From Cordylochernes scorpioides (taxonomy: Eukaryota; Arthropoda; Arachnida; Pseudoscorpiones; Chernetidae): a stretch of DNA of 64,000 nt. The stretch is taken from positions 67,142,469-67,206,468 of the forward strand of contig CP092875.1 of assembly GCA_030710605.1 (NCBI GenBank), in the 5' to 3' direction. Made by a program: the position numbers and the translations under genes. How positions within the stretch are numbered: the stretch's first letter is position 1; the number at the start of each line of letters is the position of its first letter. Shown piece by piece: positions 52,407 through 64,000 of the stretch. A model generated the notes under the pieces. That model was not told the origin of the DNA and ran no database searches. It worked only from the letters and a program-made list of their open reading frames with translations.

Positions 52407-55400
52407 TTTATTTTATTTATTTATTTATTGTTACAAAAGCACGAAGTCCAAAGGACTATTGTGCTGTGCTAGTATTATTTATATATATATGATTAATTAT
52501 TTACACGATGGATTAGTATTGTTTTGTAAATTATTGTACAAATAGTTCTAAACTTAACAAAGTTCTCATAAGATAGAGTATATACACAAAGAGAATTTGG
52601 TAATGTTTCAAAGTATCTACATACAATTTGATTAGTCAGAGGGCAAGATAAAAGAAGATGCTCTGGTGATTCAACATCTAAGCGGCATTCACATGTTGGA
52701 TCATTGATAGCATTCAGTTTGAATAGGAAACTTAAGAAGGGTCCTTTGCCAGTTAAGAATAAAGTAGTGAATTTATCAGAAGAAATGAAATTTGGGACCG
52801 CAATTGGAAAGAATTTCTTGAACAGTTCATTAGATTGAGAAAGATAAAACTTAAATTTTAGATCCAGATATAGTTTGTTTAATTCTTTTTGAAGGGGTTT
52901 TTTGAGTGTTCGATCTGTGAGAGAATTTGTCATATTATACTTTGTTTGTAATAATTCAAGATAATCGGACAGTAAAGGGGTTTTCGCTAGTATATGTGTG
53001 ATGTAAGAAGATGAAGTCCTATAAGCATGAATGCATCTAATAAGAATTTGATATTGTATAGAATTCAACTTGGATCTTTTTGCTGCAGTGATAAAAGGAA
53101 ACCAAATATTTGATGCATAGCTTATTGTAGAGCGTATCATAGCTTTATATAAGATCAATCTACGTCGAGTATCAATGCCCCAAGTACGTGCACATAATGA
53201 GAATAATATATTCTTAAGTTTCGTAGCTTTCATAATTATATTGTCAACATGTGTTCCAAAATTAATCTTATTCCTTTGTCTATGATTTTTAAAAATAACT
53301 CCCAAAATTTTAACAGTTTCTGATGGTTGAATTATTTTTCCATCAAAATTAATGGGCAATTTTTCATAGTTATGTAGATAGAGTATACCTGTTTTGTTTG
53401 GACTTAGTGAAAGTTTTACCTTTTCACACCATGCTTTGATTTTTATTAAACATTTGGTAATATTATACTGAAGATCATAGATGTTTGAACTCCATACCAC
53501 AAATGTCACATCGTCCGCGAAAGCAATTACTCTAGCAAAACTTTCGTTAAAAGATAAGTTGAAATCATTAAGTAATATATTCCAAAGAATAGGAGAAATA
53601 ATACCACCCTGGGGACATCCCTTATTTATCTTTTTTTCTACACTTTACATTAGTATATTTAAACTCTACATTCCGGTCTTCAAAGTAAGAATTAATTATT
53701 TTTATAAGTACCGCTGGAAAATTTGCCTTGTCCAATTGTTGGAGAATTGCCGGATGCCATGCGTTGTCGAAAGCTCCGCTGATGTCCACTGTTACTATTG
53801 CCGTATTTTCTGTTTCTCTTTTCAGAAGACTTAATTTAGTTATTTCTTGTAAAGCAGAGATTGTTTATTTTTCTTGTGTAAATCCATGTTGAGCAGGATG
53901 CATAACATTATTACTATTAATATGATTTAAAAGTTCAATATGAATTAGACTTTCAAAAATTTTACCTAAATTAGAAGACAGGCTTATAGGGCGGTAGGCT
54001 TTCGGATCTTTATAATTTTCTTTATTAGGTTTTTTTTATAATCATTACTGCTGACTTTCTCCAGGCCTCCGGATAATAATTAAGTCCAATACAAGCTTTG
54101 AACAATTTTGTTAACACAGGAGATATATGATGAACTGCCGTTTTGATCATCTGATTGCTTATATGATCTATTCCTGGAGCCTTGCCATTTTTAAGTTTTT
54201 TAATTATTGAACAGATTTGAATATTATCAAAATAAATGATTTTATCATTAGAAAAAGTATAACTCTTGTCTCTGATTAATTTATTATAGTTTGTGTCAGA
54301 AGATTGACAGTCATTCGGAAATAGAGAAGATAAAAGAGTTTTCATTTCTGATTCGAGCACATCTTGAGATACATCTAGAATTGGTAAATCAAAAGACCTA
54401 GGAGAAATTTTTTGTTTAAAAGTTTTGTAAGTATTACCAAAAGGAGATGTATTTTCAACTTCCTCCAGGAATACCCTCCAGCTTGCATTTCTTGTTTTTT
54501 CAATAATATTCATATACTTATTTCGTATTTCTTTATACATTTTTTCATCAACTAGCTGTCTATTAGACCGTTTACCCCGATAATATAGATTTCGAACATA
54601 TTTAAAATGATTTTTAAAAAGTTCCAGTTCATCCGTCCACCAATTAAATGGATTATTATTTAAATATTTTGGTTTTAATCGTAGAGATGCATATGCAGCT
54701 TCAATTAATATGTCAGTTATGAGAGAAACTACACAGTTTATATCGTTTATATTTACTATTTTACCTAATTTCATCATTGCCTCATTTATTCTAGACACAT
54801 TGATTGCCTGCTCATATTTTTGCCAATTGGCTCTTTTTTCTTGAAAATACCATGTAGAATTATTTTCATGTAATAAACTTTCTGTTTCCAGACTAATGTC
54901 GAATGAGATTGCGTGATGGTCTGTGATTTGCGAAAGATTTAACGTTTTCCATCCATTAACAAGTACATGAGCATGACTATTAGTAATAGTAAGGTCTATT
55001 ATACTTGATCCTCGACATGTTTTGTTTCGATTGTTATGTATGAGCATATTGTGAAAATCAATTATAGGTTGAAGTCTTCTACCGTTTTGATTAATTATAT
55101 TATCAAACCACATCTGACTTCGAGCGTTAAAATCTCCAGCCAAAATCAATGGATTTGTGTTAAAATTTTTAATTAATTTATCAAGGAATTGAACATGACA
55201 GGTATCCATTTTATTAAGGTGTATATAAATATTTGAAAGAATAATTTGCCGTTTAGTAGTTTGTACTGATATAGTGGTTGCAAATGAATTTGAAAACTCT
55301 TTAATTAATTTACATGATAAGAAAGGGTTTGTAACGATTGTTGCGGTATATATTGGAACTCCCGGTATATTTGCATAATATATTTTTGAACGCATATTAA

Positions 55401-55452
55401 AGATTACTTCATTATTTATACTATATGGACATATAAATATATTGAAATACAT
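52407..55452 (-). mobile_element. 5-prime-truncated EEP/RT LINE
   Basis: Minus-strand non-LTR retrotransposon with (AATA)-rich 3-prime tail at 52,407-52,430. A 3-prime stem-loop precedes the tail (AGCAC...GTCC-TTT-GGAC...GTGCT, ~52,463-52,437). It is absent from copy 1 (empty site near 20,985), where about 11 extra bases suggest a small target deletion. No clear target duplication. Confidence 0.85.
52493..55452 (-). pseudogene. LINE ORF2: endonuclease + reverse transcriptase, broken
   Basis: First segment (55,452-54,025): APE-type endonuclease with GDFNARSQMW and ITDHHAISF, but lacking its N-terminus, then the start of RT (LKNGKAPGIDHI). Second segment (~54,015-53,645, another frame): YRPISL, VDISGAFDNAWH (first catalytic Asp), one in-frame TAA near 53,870. 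Third segment (~53,640-52,493): GCPQGGIISPILWN, FADD (catalytic, near 53,512), VKILGV, and a C-terminal CECRLDVESPEHLLLSCP zinc motif. Both frame changes lie in A-runs that are one base too long. Jockey/CR1/I-like in layout. Not functional as written. Confidence 0.9.
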
Positions 55453-56930
55453 ATAAATATATAATATACTTCAAGCATTACACTCCCTATATATATACTG
55501 TCCTCAAAGCTTATGTCCATACTTTATAAAAATCCCTTTTTATAAGATGTCAACTTCAGTTTATCAGTATAGGAGCAAAACAGCCCAATGTACAATATTA
55601 CAGCGGTATGGTGGAATAAACTGGTGGGAGGGTTCACCACTGATGAGACACAGGCCCTCTTATTTATTTATCATTGTGGTAAGGGAAAAATAATATTGTT
55701 TTATATAATACACTGCGGCTTGTGATTGTAAAACAACACTTGAAGTTACACCGCATGAGTTTCTTTTCAATGAAAAATCAAAATTTATTTCAAGGTGAAA
55801 TATTGACTATTTCTAACCTTTTTGGATGAGGTATGAAAGGATGAATTATGAAAAGTAATGATGAACAGAAAAATAAAAGTGTCCAGGAATGGAAATATTG
55901 ATTTATATTTCAAAAAGAATCATACGCGTCAAAATTAGTTCACATTTCTCATAAAAGATGGCGTTCTCTGATGCATAATATAAAACTTTTTAAAATTCGA
56001 TAAAACAGCCTTCTCAGGTTTTTTTTTTTTTGATAGGGTCAATAAGAGGATGCTCTGAAAATGTGTCAGTGGATGAGAGGGTAACACCCTCGATTCCCGA
56101 CAGTCATGAACCGGGATTGAATCCCACGTTAACATTTTGTTTAATATGTGAATAACCTTCACATATTATTCACCGTTTCAATTATCATGAACTAGGTTGC
56201 TCTTGCTGAGCGGTACATATTAATGTGATTTGAAACCAACGGCTCTAAAAGATCATAACATGAAATGGCATGGCTGATTCATTTAATAACTAGAAAGCAT
56301 TTCACGACTATATACTGTTTCTGTAAATATTGCGGATATATTTTAAACAGGTGCTATTTGAGAAAAAAATTCTACTGATAGTGCAACTGGAATTTGTTGA
56401 TTATTTGCACCATCTATCGGAATAATATTATCAACAAGTCGTTTTTATTATTATTCTATATTACGCAAACCATTATCAACTTGCAGTTGAAAGATCAGGA
56501 GGTTGTTTTGTCTTAATTTATCAACCTGATCCTAGTTCGATTTCACTTTGGTACTATTTTTTTTTTCTGATACTATGTAGAAATTGCTACTACAAAATTC
56601 AGTATTTTTATGTGTTCCTATCAATAAAATAATCTCTTCTATCTTAATGAAAATATAATAAAATAATAAAAATACTAACAACTTTGTCTATATAAAAATA
56701 AAGATTACCTCTCCCGGAAAAAGAGACACTAAAACTACGCGTCATCTATTGACCAGAATTTTCATTTAATTCTAAAATTTTGTTTTATTATTATATCATA
56801 TTGTCACGAAATTGGTTTATGTGAATCAAATGTAATCAAATGTCTCTATTAGTAAGTATGTAAATACTTTCATGTTTAATGTTATATAAGGAAGGTATGT
56901 AAATTCTGTAACTGATTTTTCATTTTCTTG
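55453..56930. other. AT-rich backbone with family C and tRNA-element pieces
   Basis: Counterpart of ~20,990-22,481. 55,690-55,900 is the truncated tRNA-element piece. No gene seen. Confidence 0.5.
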
Positions 56931-58835
56931 TTTTGTTGTGAGGAAAACATCACTCACGAAGTTTATTAATTGATTAATAAAACTCTAATTTTATATCGCG
57001 ATAATATTAATAATGTTCTTTTCTATAGCAGGACTTTTAACTCCCTCCGAGAGAGAGAGAAAAAAAAATTATATAATTAATAAAATCTTATAAAAATTTA
57101 TCCCTGGACTGTTTATAGTTTCAGTTTAATGTGTCTTTTGCTCGCTTTCGTGCAAAAATAAAGCTACTTCATCCGTATAATTATCTACGAGTCTTTTGTC
57201 GAAAGATATTCTAGCAATTTCTTAAGATGAAGCAAAAAACTTAAAAGGTTAATATGCATATTGGATAGTCTTTTGTATGGATCATTAGTAAGTTTCTTTA
57301 GGAAATCCTCTCCGAAGAGATTAGTTTTATGATCTTTTTTTTTTTCAATTTCCGGGAAAATATTATCTGCCATTTAAGGTTAAAAATGCCTAATTAGCGG
57401 TTTACCTCGAATTGAGCTTTGATTAAAAGGATAGAAGTAAAAATATCCGCCGAAGGAAGTGAATTGCAGATCAGAGCTTCTAACCCTGCGGAAATCTCTA
57501 TCGGCAAGGCTTCCGCTAATTACTGGATATCTGGATGAGGTCAGGGAGAATTCTGCGTCATGTTTCTATGGAATACCAGGTAAACATCATGGTTTATTGT
57601 TTTTCCTATTTTGGATTAATCAATTCGTCTTTGGGTCAGGACGTAGTCATTGGAGTTCTTCGAATCTTCCCAATCTGGAAGCAGATTTCTTCTTTAGCAT
57701 TGGTCCTTTATACACACACATCATATTGGAGCATGATCTTCTATTGTCAGAAGATTTGATTGTCTTCATTTGAAGAATTTTTTCTTTTTCCAATCTCTAA
57801 AGACATGATTTACTATTTGTTTTTTTGTTTTTTTCCAGTTTCATCTTTGATCACTTCGCAAAAGCTAAGGAATTCTTTCTATGAATATTCAGATAATTCC
57901 TGTAAATATTGCCACGTGGGAAATTAGGAAATACCAACTTCGGGATGAGACAACAATTTGTTTCAGGCAAGAACAAACTATGAGTGATAAACAAAAGATA
58001 AGCCACCAGGTAAATTTACAGAGTAGCAAAATATAAACATAAAAATAACCATTCTGTTAATAAAAAATAATAAAATTAATAAATACTTTGTTACAATATA
58101 TTCAGAAATTGAAGTTACCATGTATTGACAAACGCCTAAATGATATTTGAGAGTATCGTGTACAACAAGCTCTTTCTCTCTTTAACCATTTTTCTTCAAC
58201 TATATCTCGTATAGATAAAAATCTAGTTCAAGATTAATCCCAGTCGTAAATTCTTTGATTTGTTGTTTTTCGGTCGCGTATTTCGTGAAATTAATACTTG
58301 AATTCTCTCAAAAAAGGATATATAAGAAATTTGCACATATATAAGAGAAATGTGAACTATTTTTATGCGGATTTTTCTTTTTGAAATAAAACAATTTTCT
58401 ACTGCCTTTACTGCAATGTAGTAGAATGCAAAGTATATAGAAACGTGTTTTATTCCAAAAAGAAATATGCGCGTCAAAATGGTTCAAATTTCTTATAACA
58501 GATGGCAAGAGAGCTTCATATATATGACATAATAAAAATATGATTTTTATTATTCATTAATATAATTATAATTTAAATAATCATAGAATTAACACAGAGT
58601 TAATTCTTTAAAATCCTTAACAAAAGGAGTACAACCCAAGATGTTTTTTGTATATACTTAGATTATATTTATAAAATTATATGTATGCAAACTTTTTGTT
58701 CTTAAAATATAATCATTAAAAAAAATACAATTTTGAATATAAAAGTTATCATTTCACTTCAATCCACGACTGCATGAATGAATTGGTAACGTACCTAAAA
58801 TACATCTTTTTTATGACATATATATATATATATTA
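56931..58835. other. Low-repeat AT-rich region; no gene confirmed
   Basis: A minus frame (57,373-57,185, 62 codons) and plus frames near 57,459-57,773 are open. The latter contains a CAGGTAAAC that could be a splice donor at ~57,578. I do not recognise either product. A family C-like arm is at ~58,370-58,505. Confidence 0.3.
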
Positions 58836-58990
58836 AAAATAAACAAGGCATCTCCTGACCACGAGCACATGTGATTTTTAGATGGCAGAACGCCATCTAG
58901 TGGAGCAAAAATAAACTAAACGTTTATTTAGCTTGCTCCGTGATATTTGGCCAACCCATTTTTAATATCAACACCTGACCCATTTATCTT
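58836..58990. mobile_element. Foldback MITE, family B
   Basis: GGCATCTCCTGACCACGAGC at the left. CCACTAGATGGCG on the minus strand (58,903-58,891) fits a CTCF-like core. The right arm is degraded. Confidence 0.65.
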
Positions 58991-59274
58991 TTTTTTTTTC
59001 TATTGTTTTTCATATATATGTATATAACTCCTTTTTATATGAATATTTAAAATTTGAATAACTTTCTGATATGACGAATGAGATAAGAGTTATAAATATA
59101 TAATTGGCGACAATTGACGTATTAATCCTAAAAAAAAAAAAGAAGAAGAAATGCGATAATCAGAAAAATTTTCAGGCATTTGCCTCTTGATAAAAATAGA
59201 ATGTCTTTAGCCTTTGAAGGATGAAGCCAAATATAGTCATAAAAATTATACTAATTTGAATTTGAAAACCTCAA

Positions 59275-59335
59275 AACGAAGCTTTCAGACTATAGGTTCT
59301 GGCTAGATACTTCATCAGTGAAAAGTGACATTGAT
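59275..59335 (-). repeat. Decayed hammerhead-like sequence
   Basis: Minus strand CTGATGA (59,318-59,312), a long imperfect stem II, then GAAAGCTT. Helix I does not pair. Confidence 0.4.
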
Positions 59336-59775
59336 CATAAGAGAATCTGTCGTTTGAAAATATGTTTTAAAGATGGATCGAAAACTCACAACTGTTTTAA
59401 GTAATGTGAAAGATAGTAAAAAAGTGAAATTGTTCTGGGATCAGGTGGATAAATTAAGGAAAATGTATAAGTTTCACGATCAGAAGATGCCTTTTTTTCT
59501 TGGTTCAAATAAATTAGGTTTGTATAAATGTCTCAATCTGTTATGAACTATCTACTTCTCTAGGATTTTGTGCCATCAACAATATTCATTACTTACAGAT
59601 CTATAGCTAAAGCCATGATCGTTAGAGTTAATGCTAGGAATCTGCCAGGGTTGGCTTGCATTAAATTTTACGATTAGTGAATATAGATTTTTTTTCATTT
59701 CAATTCTAGGTTTTGAAATTCTTGAAAATTTGTATCTTGGAAATAATCGTAAAGATCGAGGCTGCCTGGTCGGCA
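59336..59775. other. Unassigned AT-rich sequence
   Basis: No gene recognised. A weak family A end (CAGAAGATGCCTTTTTT) lies at ~59,480. Confidence 0.35.
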
Positions 59776-59935
59776 TTCATATTTCTTCAAATTAAAGATA
59801 TTTCGGCCAGTAAATATTTTTATTATCTAGACTTTTCGACAAAAATATTTTGCCCTCGTTTTTTCGAAACGTCGAGACAATAAAAAAAAAGATTTACTGG
59901 CCGAAGTAGCTTTAATTTGAAGAACTTGTAAATGA
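59760..59935. repeat. Inverted pair of Penelope-like repeats
   Basis: Arms share TTCAAATTAAAG and TTTCGGCCAGTAAAT / ATTTACTGGCCGAA. The plus arm contains CGAAACGTCGAGAC (59,865-59,878), the GAAACGTC half of the ribozyme at 4,026. The pair meets within the ribozyme core, so neither is complete. Confidence 0.55.
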
Positions 59936-60405
59936 TGATATCGCAGAGAATATTCTCATCTGCAGAGAGTTCTTAAGGAAGCCAAGAGCACAGCACCAAT
60001 AACGATTGAAGAAATTTGAACACAATGATTGTTTCTTGATTCTTGTGCAACACGAGTTCTGAAAGAATAAAGAATGGACCCATCAAAGAGCTTGTCTTCT
60101 CAACTTTCTTGTTTTTGTCTTGAATCCATATTTGCGCATTAGATAGCATGTCTGTTTTAGAATCTGAAGATCACGATATCTTCTATTTTCTTGTAGAAAT
60201 AATCCGTCCGATTTTGTTTAGAACATTTTTTTAGAAATTATAGCTTTTAATAATGTCAAGGATACTACAATGTCAAGTTGTGCAGAATTCTATATGAAAC
60301 ACTGTTTCTCAAGATAGTGCCGCTGGGGTTCTTGAGGTGATCTCCAAGATATAATATTTATCATTAAAAATGTTTCTGCATTAAAAATATATATAATTTT
60401 AGTGA
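59936..60405. other. Unassigned sequence, no gene seen
   Basis: No recognised element or convincing frame. Confidence 0.35.
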
Positions 60406-60545
60406 TTTTTTGTTATGTGGCGCTGAGTTTGTTGTTGACACACTTTGAAATGTTATAATACCTTGATAACGGTTGGCGTTCAGCCAACTGAAATATTGGT
60501 AAAATAAATTATATTTTGTTCCAATATATGCCTTTTTAATTAAAG
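60406..60545 (+). repeat. Penelope-like terminal hairpin
   Basis: 60,461-60,499: CCTTGATAACG, stem GTTGGC/GCCAAC with loop GTTCA, TGAAATATTGG. Confidence 0.55.
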
Positions 60546-60715
60546 ATTTATTAATGGATTGCTCTATTTTCAAAAAAAAAATTAATAGAATGTAAGTGGT
60601 TTTTGTTGTTGATATTTTTGTCCTAAAAGTTCATATGCATTCAGCCTAAAATTTATGTAAATATGAGGCGCGTGTCGCTAGTTTTGAAAGGACGTGTACA
60701 CTCTACGAGGTGTGT

Positions 60716-62027
60716 TCAAAAGGTATCGCGACTTTTGTGTTTTTTCAAAAATTATTTATTTATTCATGAATACCTATTTTGTCCCCTTCAAAGTAATCCC
60801 CCTGAGATATTATACACTTGTGCCAACGGTTTTCCAATCTTCGAAGCACTTCAAAAAATCATTTTTTAAAAATCTTTTTCAGCTCCTCCTTCGATGCCGT
60901 CTTTATCTCGTCAAGCGTAGCGTAACGTCGTCCTTTCATGGGCATCTTCCGTTTAGGGAACAAGAAAAAGTCACAGGGGGCCAGATCTGGGGAATACGGT
61001 GGCTGCGGCATCATTAGTGTGTTGTTTTTGGCCAAAAAGTCGCGCACAAGCAACGATGTGTGAGCAGGGGCGTTATCGTGGTGCAAAAGCCAATTTTTGT
61101 TCTTCCACAAATCCCGGCGTTTCTGGCGGATTGCTTCGCGCAAATTGCGCATAACTTGCAGGTAATATTCCTTATTGACCGTTCTACCCTGTGGCAAGAA
61201 CTCATGATGCACCACGCCCCTGTAATCGAAGAAAACTGTCAGCAAAACTTTCACATTCGACCGAACTTGGCGCGCTTTTTTCGGTCTTGGTTCGTGCGGC
61301 AGCTTCCATTGAGATGATTGAGCTTTGGTTTCCACGTCATAACCATAAACCCACGCTTCGTCACCAGTTATGACCCTCTGGACCAAATTTGGGTCGTCGC
61401 GGACAGAGTCCAACATCTCATTAGCAATGTTCATGCGATGCTGTTTTTGGTCGCAATTGAGCAATTTTGGTACGAATTTCGCGGCGACCCGTCTCATGCC
61501 CAAATCATTGATAAAAATCGAATGGCACGAGCCAATCGATATGTTTAGGTCCTCAGCAACTTCTCTAACGGTGATTCGACGATTGGCCAATATCATTTTC
61601 TCCACTTCATCAATTTTTTTCGTCAGTTGCTGAAGTGCTCGGGCGTCCGGCACGCTCTTCGACGTTCACATCTTCTCGGCCTTCTGAGAACATTTTGTAC
61701 CACCGATAAACATTGCTTCGGTCCAAGGTAGCTTCTCCGTATGCCACAGTCAACATTCGGAATGCATCCGCGCACTTAATTTCGTTTTTCACACAAAATT
61801 TGATACAGGTTCTTTGATCCATTTTTTTTAATAGGTAAAAATCGAAGACGATCCAAAACACCTGCAAGCAAAGCAGCTGTCAACAATTAAGTGAACATTC
61901 AAAATGGCCGAGCTTGTCGGCATAAGTGAGAGACATGAGTACCAACATAAAGCCACAAAAAGATCAAATTCGAATATACGTAACCCGCGAAAATTCAAAA
62001 GTCGCGATACCTTTTTAACACACCTCG
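60716..62027 (-). mobile_element. mariner transposon (1,312 bp, complete ends)
   Basis: Inverted ends CGAGGTGTGTTCAAAAGGTA (left) and CGAGGTGTGTTAAAAAGGTA (right, inverted), with TA at 60,714-60,715 and 62,028-62,029. Transposase on the minus strand. Confidence 0.93.
60859..61867 (-). pseudogene. mariner transposase, two A-run frameshifts (D,D34D)
   Basis: The N-terminal DNA-binding part (61,867-~61,620) runs from MDQRTCIKFC to the EERAGRPS linker. The catalytic part (61,653-60,859) has VITGDEAW, LLHHDNAPAH and YSPDLAPCDFF, with 34 residues between the second and third Asp. The frame changes at ~61,615, in an A7 run where six would keep the frame, and the end is lost near 60,870 in an A6 run where five would. 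Otherwise the protein is well preserved, so this copy is young or the breaks are sequence errors. No other lesion seen. Confidence 0.9.
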
Positions 62028-62029
62028 TA

Positions 62030-63440
62030 TGTGTATATATGTATAAATTTGATATGAGATATGCGTAGCTAGTTTTAGAAGGACGTGTACACTCTACATT
62101 AATTCGAAATATCAGTCCTCAAAAAAAAAAAAGAAAGAAAGAAAGCGTTCTAATCGTTGTATCAAAAAGAAAAGAAAAAGAGAAAATGTTCTAGCTGTCA
62201 TTGATTGTATTTGAGGAGAATCAGACCTAAGACAGATGTGCTTCTCCTCAATCAGGCTTCTCCAAGGCAATCAATCCATAGCTCTAATAGAAAATTTGGT
62301 TGATGGAGAAATAATGTGATTTTGGCCTGAATCTCGCTATAAATGGGATAGCGTTTAGCAAGAAATTAGGATTTGTTCAGGACAAAAAGAGCCTCTTAGG
62401 GGAGGTATTATAAGAAGGAGAGTGGTTCTGTTTGTTCTGTTAACTTGAATAGACTGAATGTTGCGTTATTGGAGAATTGTACATTTTAAATCACATTTTG
62501 ATCAAATAAAATATTTAACCATGATCTCTCTTCTATTCATACTGAATTTGCAAGCATCACAATAATGTTTTCTATAGGAATTCGAAACATTATAAACTGA
62601 ACGTCTAATTATTTCAACAAACGTGTCTAAACGTGAATTGGTACTTATCACATCACCTATCCTCAATACTCATCTGCAGTACAAGATGGGAAGACCAATA
62701 AACAGGTTTAGATGTGAACTGGACGGTAGCGGAATAAGAACTTTCGGGACACGTGTGCTGAGGGATTCTTCGGGAGTGGATTCGATCTATCCTTAAAGAG
62801 TAAGATAAGAAGTACAGAAAAGGATTAATATCAAGAAGAAAGGTATGAGTTACCGATAAAATTTAGCTTCATCTATGCTTCCTTCCTGTGGTGAATCTGT
62901 ATAAGACTGGTAGTCTTAATAAAGCTGTGTGTGCTTATGAGAAAAAATATATGAAAGGGATAATATAGGTTTGGAATATCATATTGTACGGATAGATACA
63001 TTGTAGTTGAACTGTCGATGGAAGGAAATATGGACTTGATGAAGAATAGAGAAAGGTGAAGGAAGAGAAAGAGATTTCTAACAAACAAATTGTAAGCGTT
63101 GGAAAATTTCATGATTCTGCCTGGCATCCTTCCGCAGGAGCCATTGACTAGACAAATAAGTTTTTATTATTATACAAAGTTAAACTTAAATTAAAAGTTT
63201 TATAATTGTAACTTTTTTGTTGTAGTTTTTTCCTCTTTCTTGTTTGAGCACACATCCGGTGCAGCCCAAAACAAAATCAAACTTTTAGTTCAAAAAGTTT
63301 TTTGGAAAATATATTTTCTTTATATTTTTCACTAATATTTTCTGTATCGTTCTCAGTATATGCTGAATTTTATCGTGTGGTTTAGAAATGTTCTTTTTGA
63401 AAGGTATGTCGACACACATTTGACACATACAGCAACTAGC
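62030..63440. other. Unassigned sequence, no gene confirmed
   Basis: A purine-rich AAAGAAAGAAAG stretch lies at ~62,133. Open frames such as 63,127-62,873 (minus) are not recognised. Confidence 0.35.
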
Positions 63441-63449
63441 TGTACGTGG

Positions 63450-63500
63450 TGGTCACGTCTGATGAAGAGCCTGGCGCTCGAAATCTTCCATTGTAAATGA
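63450..63500 (+). repeat. Hammerhead-like relic
   Basis: CTGATGA (63,459-63,465), one extra A, stem GAGC-CTGGC-GCTC, GAAATC. Helix I is not paired, so probably decayed. Confidence 0.4.
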
Positions 63501-63591
63501 AGGAAAATATTAATAATATAATGCTGCACATGACTGGTACAGAGCAGGAGGGACAAGCACCGGTTCTGTCCTCCCAAGAGAGCAACAGTCT

Positions 63592-63801
63592 TTGATTTCC
63601 AGACTCAAGTCTGGTCATCTACGAACAATGACTTTCCAGAATGGTTGCAGGGTTTTCCCACTATGTACTAAGTGCAATTCTCAACCTGCAACCCCAAGAC
63701 ACATTATTGACTGTATTTATTCATCCATTGATGAGCTCTACTCTTCCCCGGCAGACACCATCAAAAGTCTCAAGCTTTACAAGCTGGATACCTTAGTGTG
63801 A
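63592..63801 (+). pseudogene. LINE ORF2 C-terminal fragment
   Basis: About 70 codons with RLKSGHLRTMTF and a C-x2-C...H-x4-C-like CTKCNSQPATPRHIIDC motif, ending at TGA near 63,801. This pattern follows the RT/RNase H domains in several arthropod LINEs. The upstream domains are missing. Not a host gene. Confidence 0.6.
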
Positions 63802-64000
63802 TTGAGTGGAGATAAGAAAGAAGAAGAAGCTCTACGTATAGTGTCGATACATAACGATTCTTGGTACTTCACACTAAACAACCGGCTCCATGTGGACGGG
63901 ACATTTCTAGGATCCCGTGTTTTACCATTATTTATTTGTAATTTGAAATGGAGCTCTAGAACCATTACATTTAATATTGCCATATGGGAAATTAGAGAAG
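63802..64000. other. Sequence after LINE fragment, unassigned
   Basis: Includes purine-rich GAAAGAAGAAGAAG. No gene recognised before the window ends. Confidence 0.35.

Noticed and set aside
57459..57773. Possible host exon with splice donor CAG|GTAAAC
   Set aside because: Product not recognised, no acceptor or neighbouring exon identified, and overlapping frames are equally open.
63459..63485. Functional hammerhead at 63,459
   Set aside because: An extra A next to stem II and no helix I pairing; listed only as a relic.

Overview
This is a nuclear segment of an AT-rich, extremely repeat-rich animal genome, most likely an arthropod. The evidence is two families of mariner, two Ty3/Gypsy elements, Penelope-like remnants, a tRNA-derived SINE, an EEP-RT LINE, a GC-rich ORF1-only LINE and many foldback MITEs. 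I cannot name the species. I recognise no host protein-coding gene. Nearly every readable open frame belongs to a transposable element or is a chance frame in a repeat. One 100-N assembly gap lies at 22,482-22,581.

Layout. Positions 1-22,481 (copy 1) and about 31,668-56,930 (copy 2) are two versions of the same ~20 kb backbone in the same orientation. They differ by small changes and by clean presence/absence of transposons. Only in copy 1: a Gypsy element (4,506-10,321), a tRNA-bearing element (18,124-18,407) and a mariner (19,432-20,757). Only in copy 2: a Gypsy element (32,267-39,435), a foldback element (41,568-41,711), a SINE (43,162-43,472), a deleted mariner (45,000-45,552), a Penelope fragment (48,003-48,480) and a LINE (52,407-55,452). 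Copy 1 stops at the gap, so the pair may be two haplotypes placed in tandem. Between them (22,582-31,660) lie an 82-bp satellite split by an intact ORF1-only LINE, a LINE tail and several MITEs. From 56,930 to the end there are few repeats apart from a mariner (60,716-62,027), Penelope-like relics and a LINE C-terminus.

The most striking signal is RNA. At least four short segments carry the full hammerhead ribozyme core (CTGANGA, stem II, GAAA, a tiny palindromic stem III, a UH cleavage site), and several other families carry decayed or variant versions. They sit in Penelope-like and MITE-like repeats. The best copy is 42,719-42,762 on the plus strand; its counterpart at 3,742-3,786 is inactivated.

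Two other systems stand out. (1) A GC-rich 700-codon ORF1-only retroposon has a 12-bp target duplication and shares a 3-prime stem-loop tail with a fragment that looks like an ORF2 C-terminus, suggesting mobilisation in trans. (2) A very young Gypsy element (LTRs differing at about 1 of 935 positions) keeps open gag and pol frames, but its pol lacks the reverse-transcriptase fingers/palm and the integrase core.
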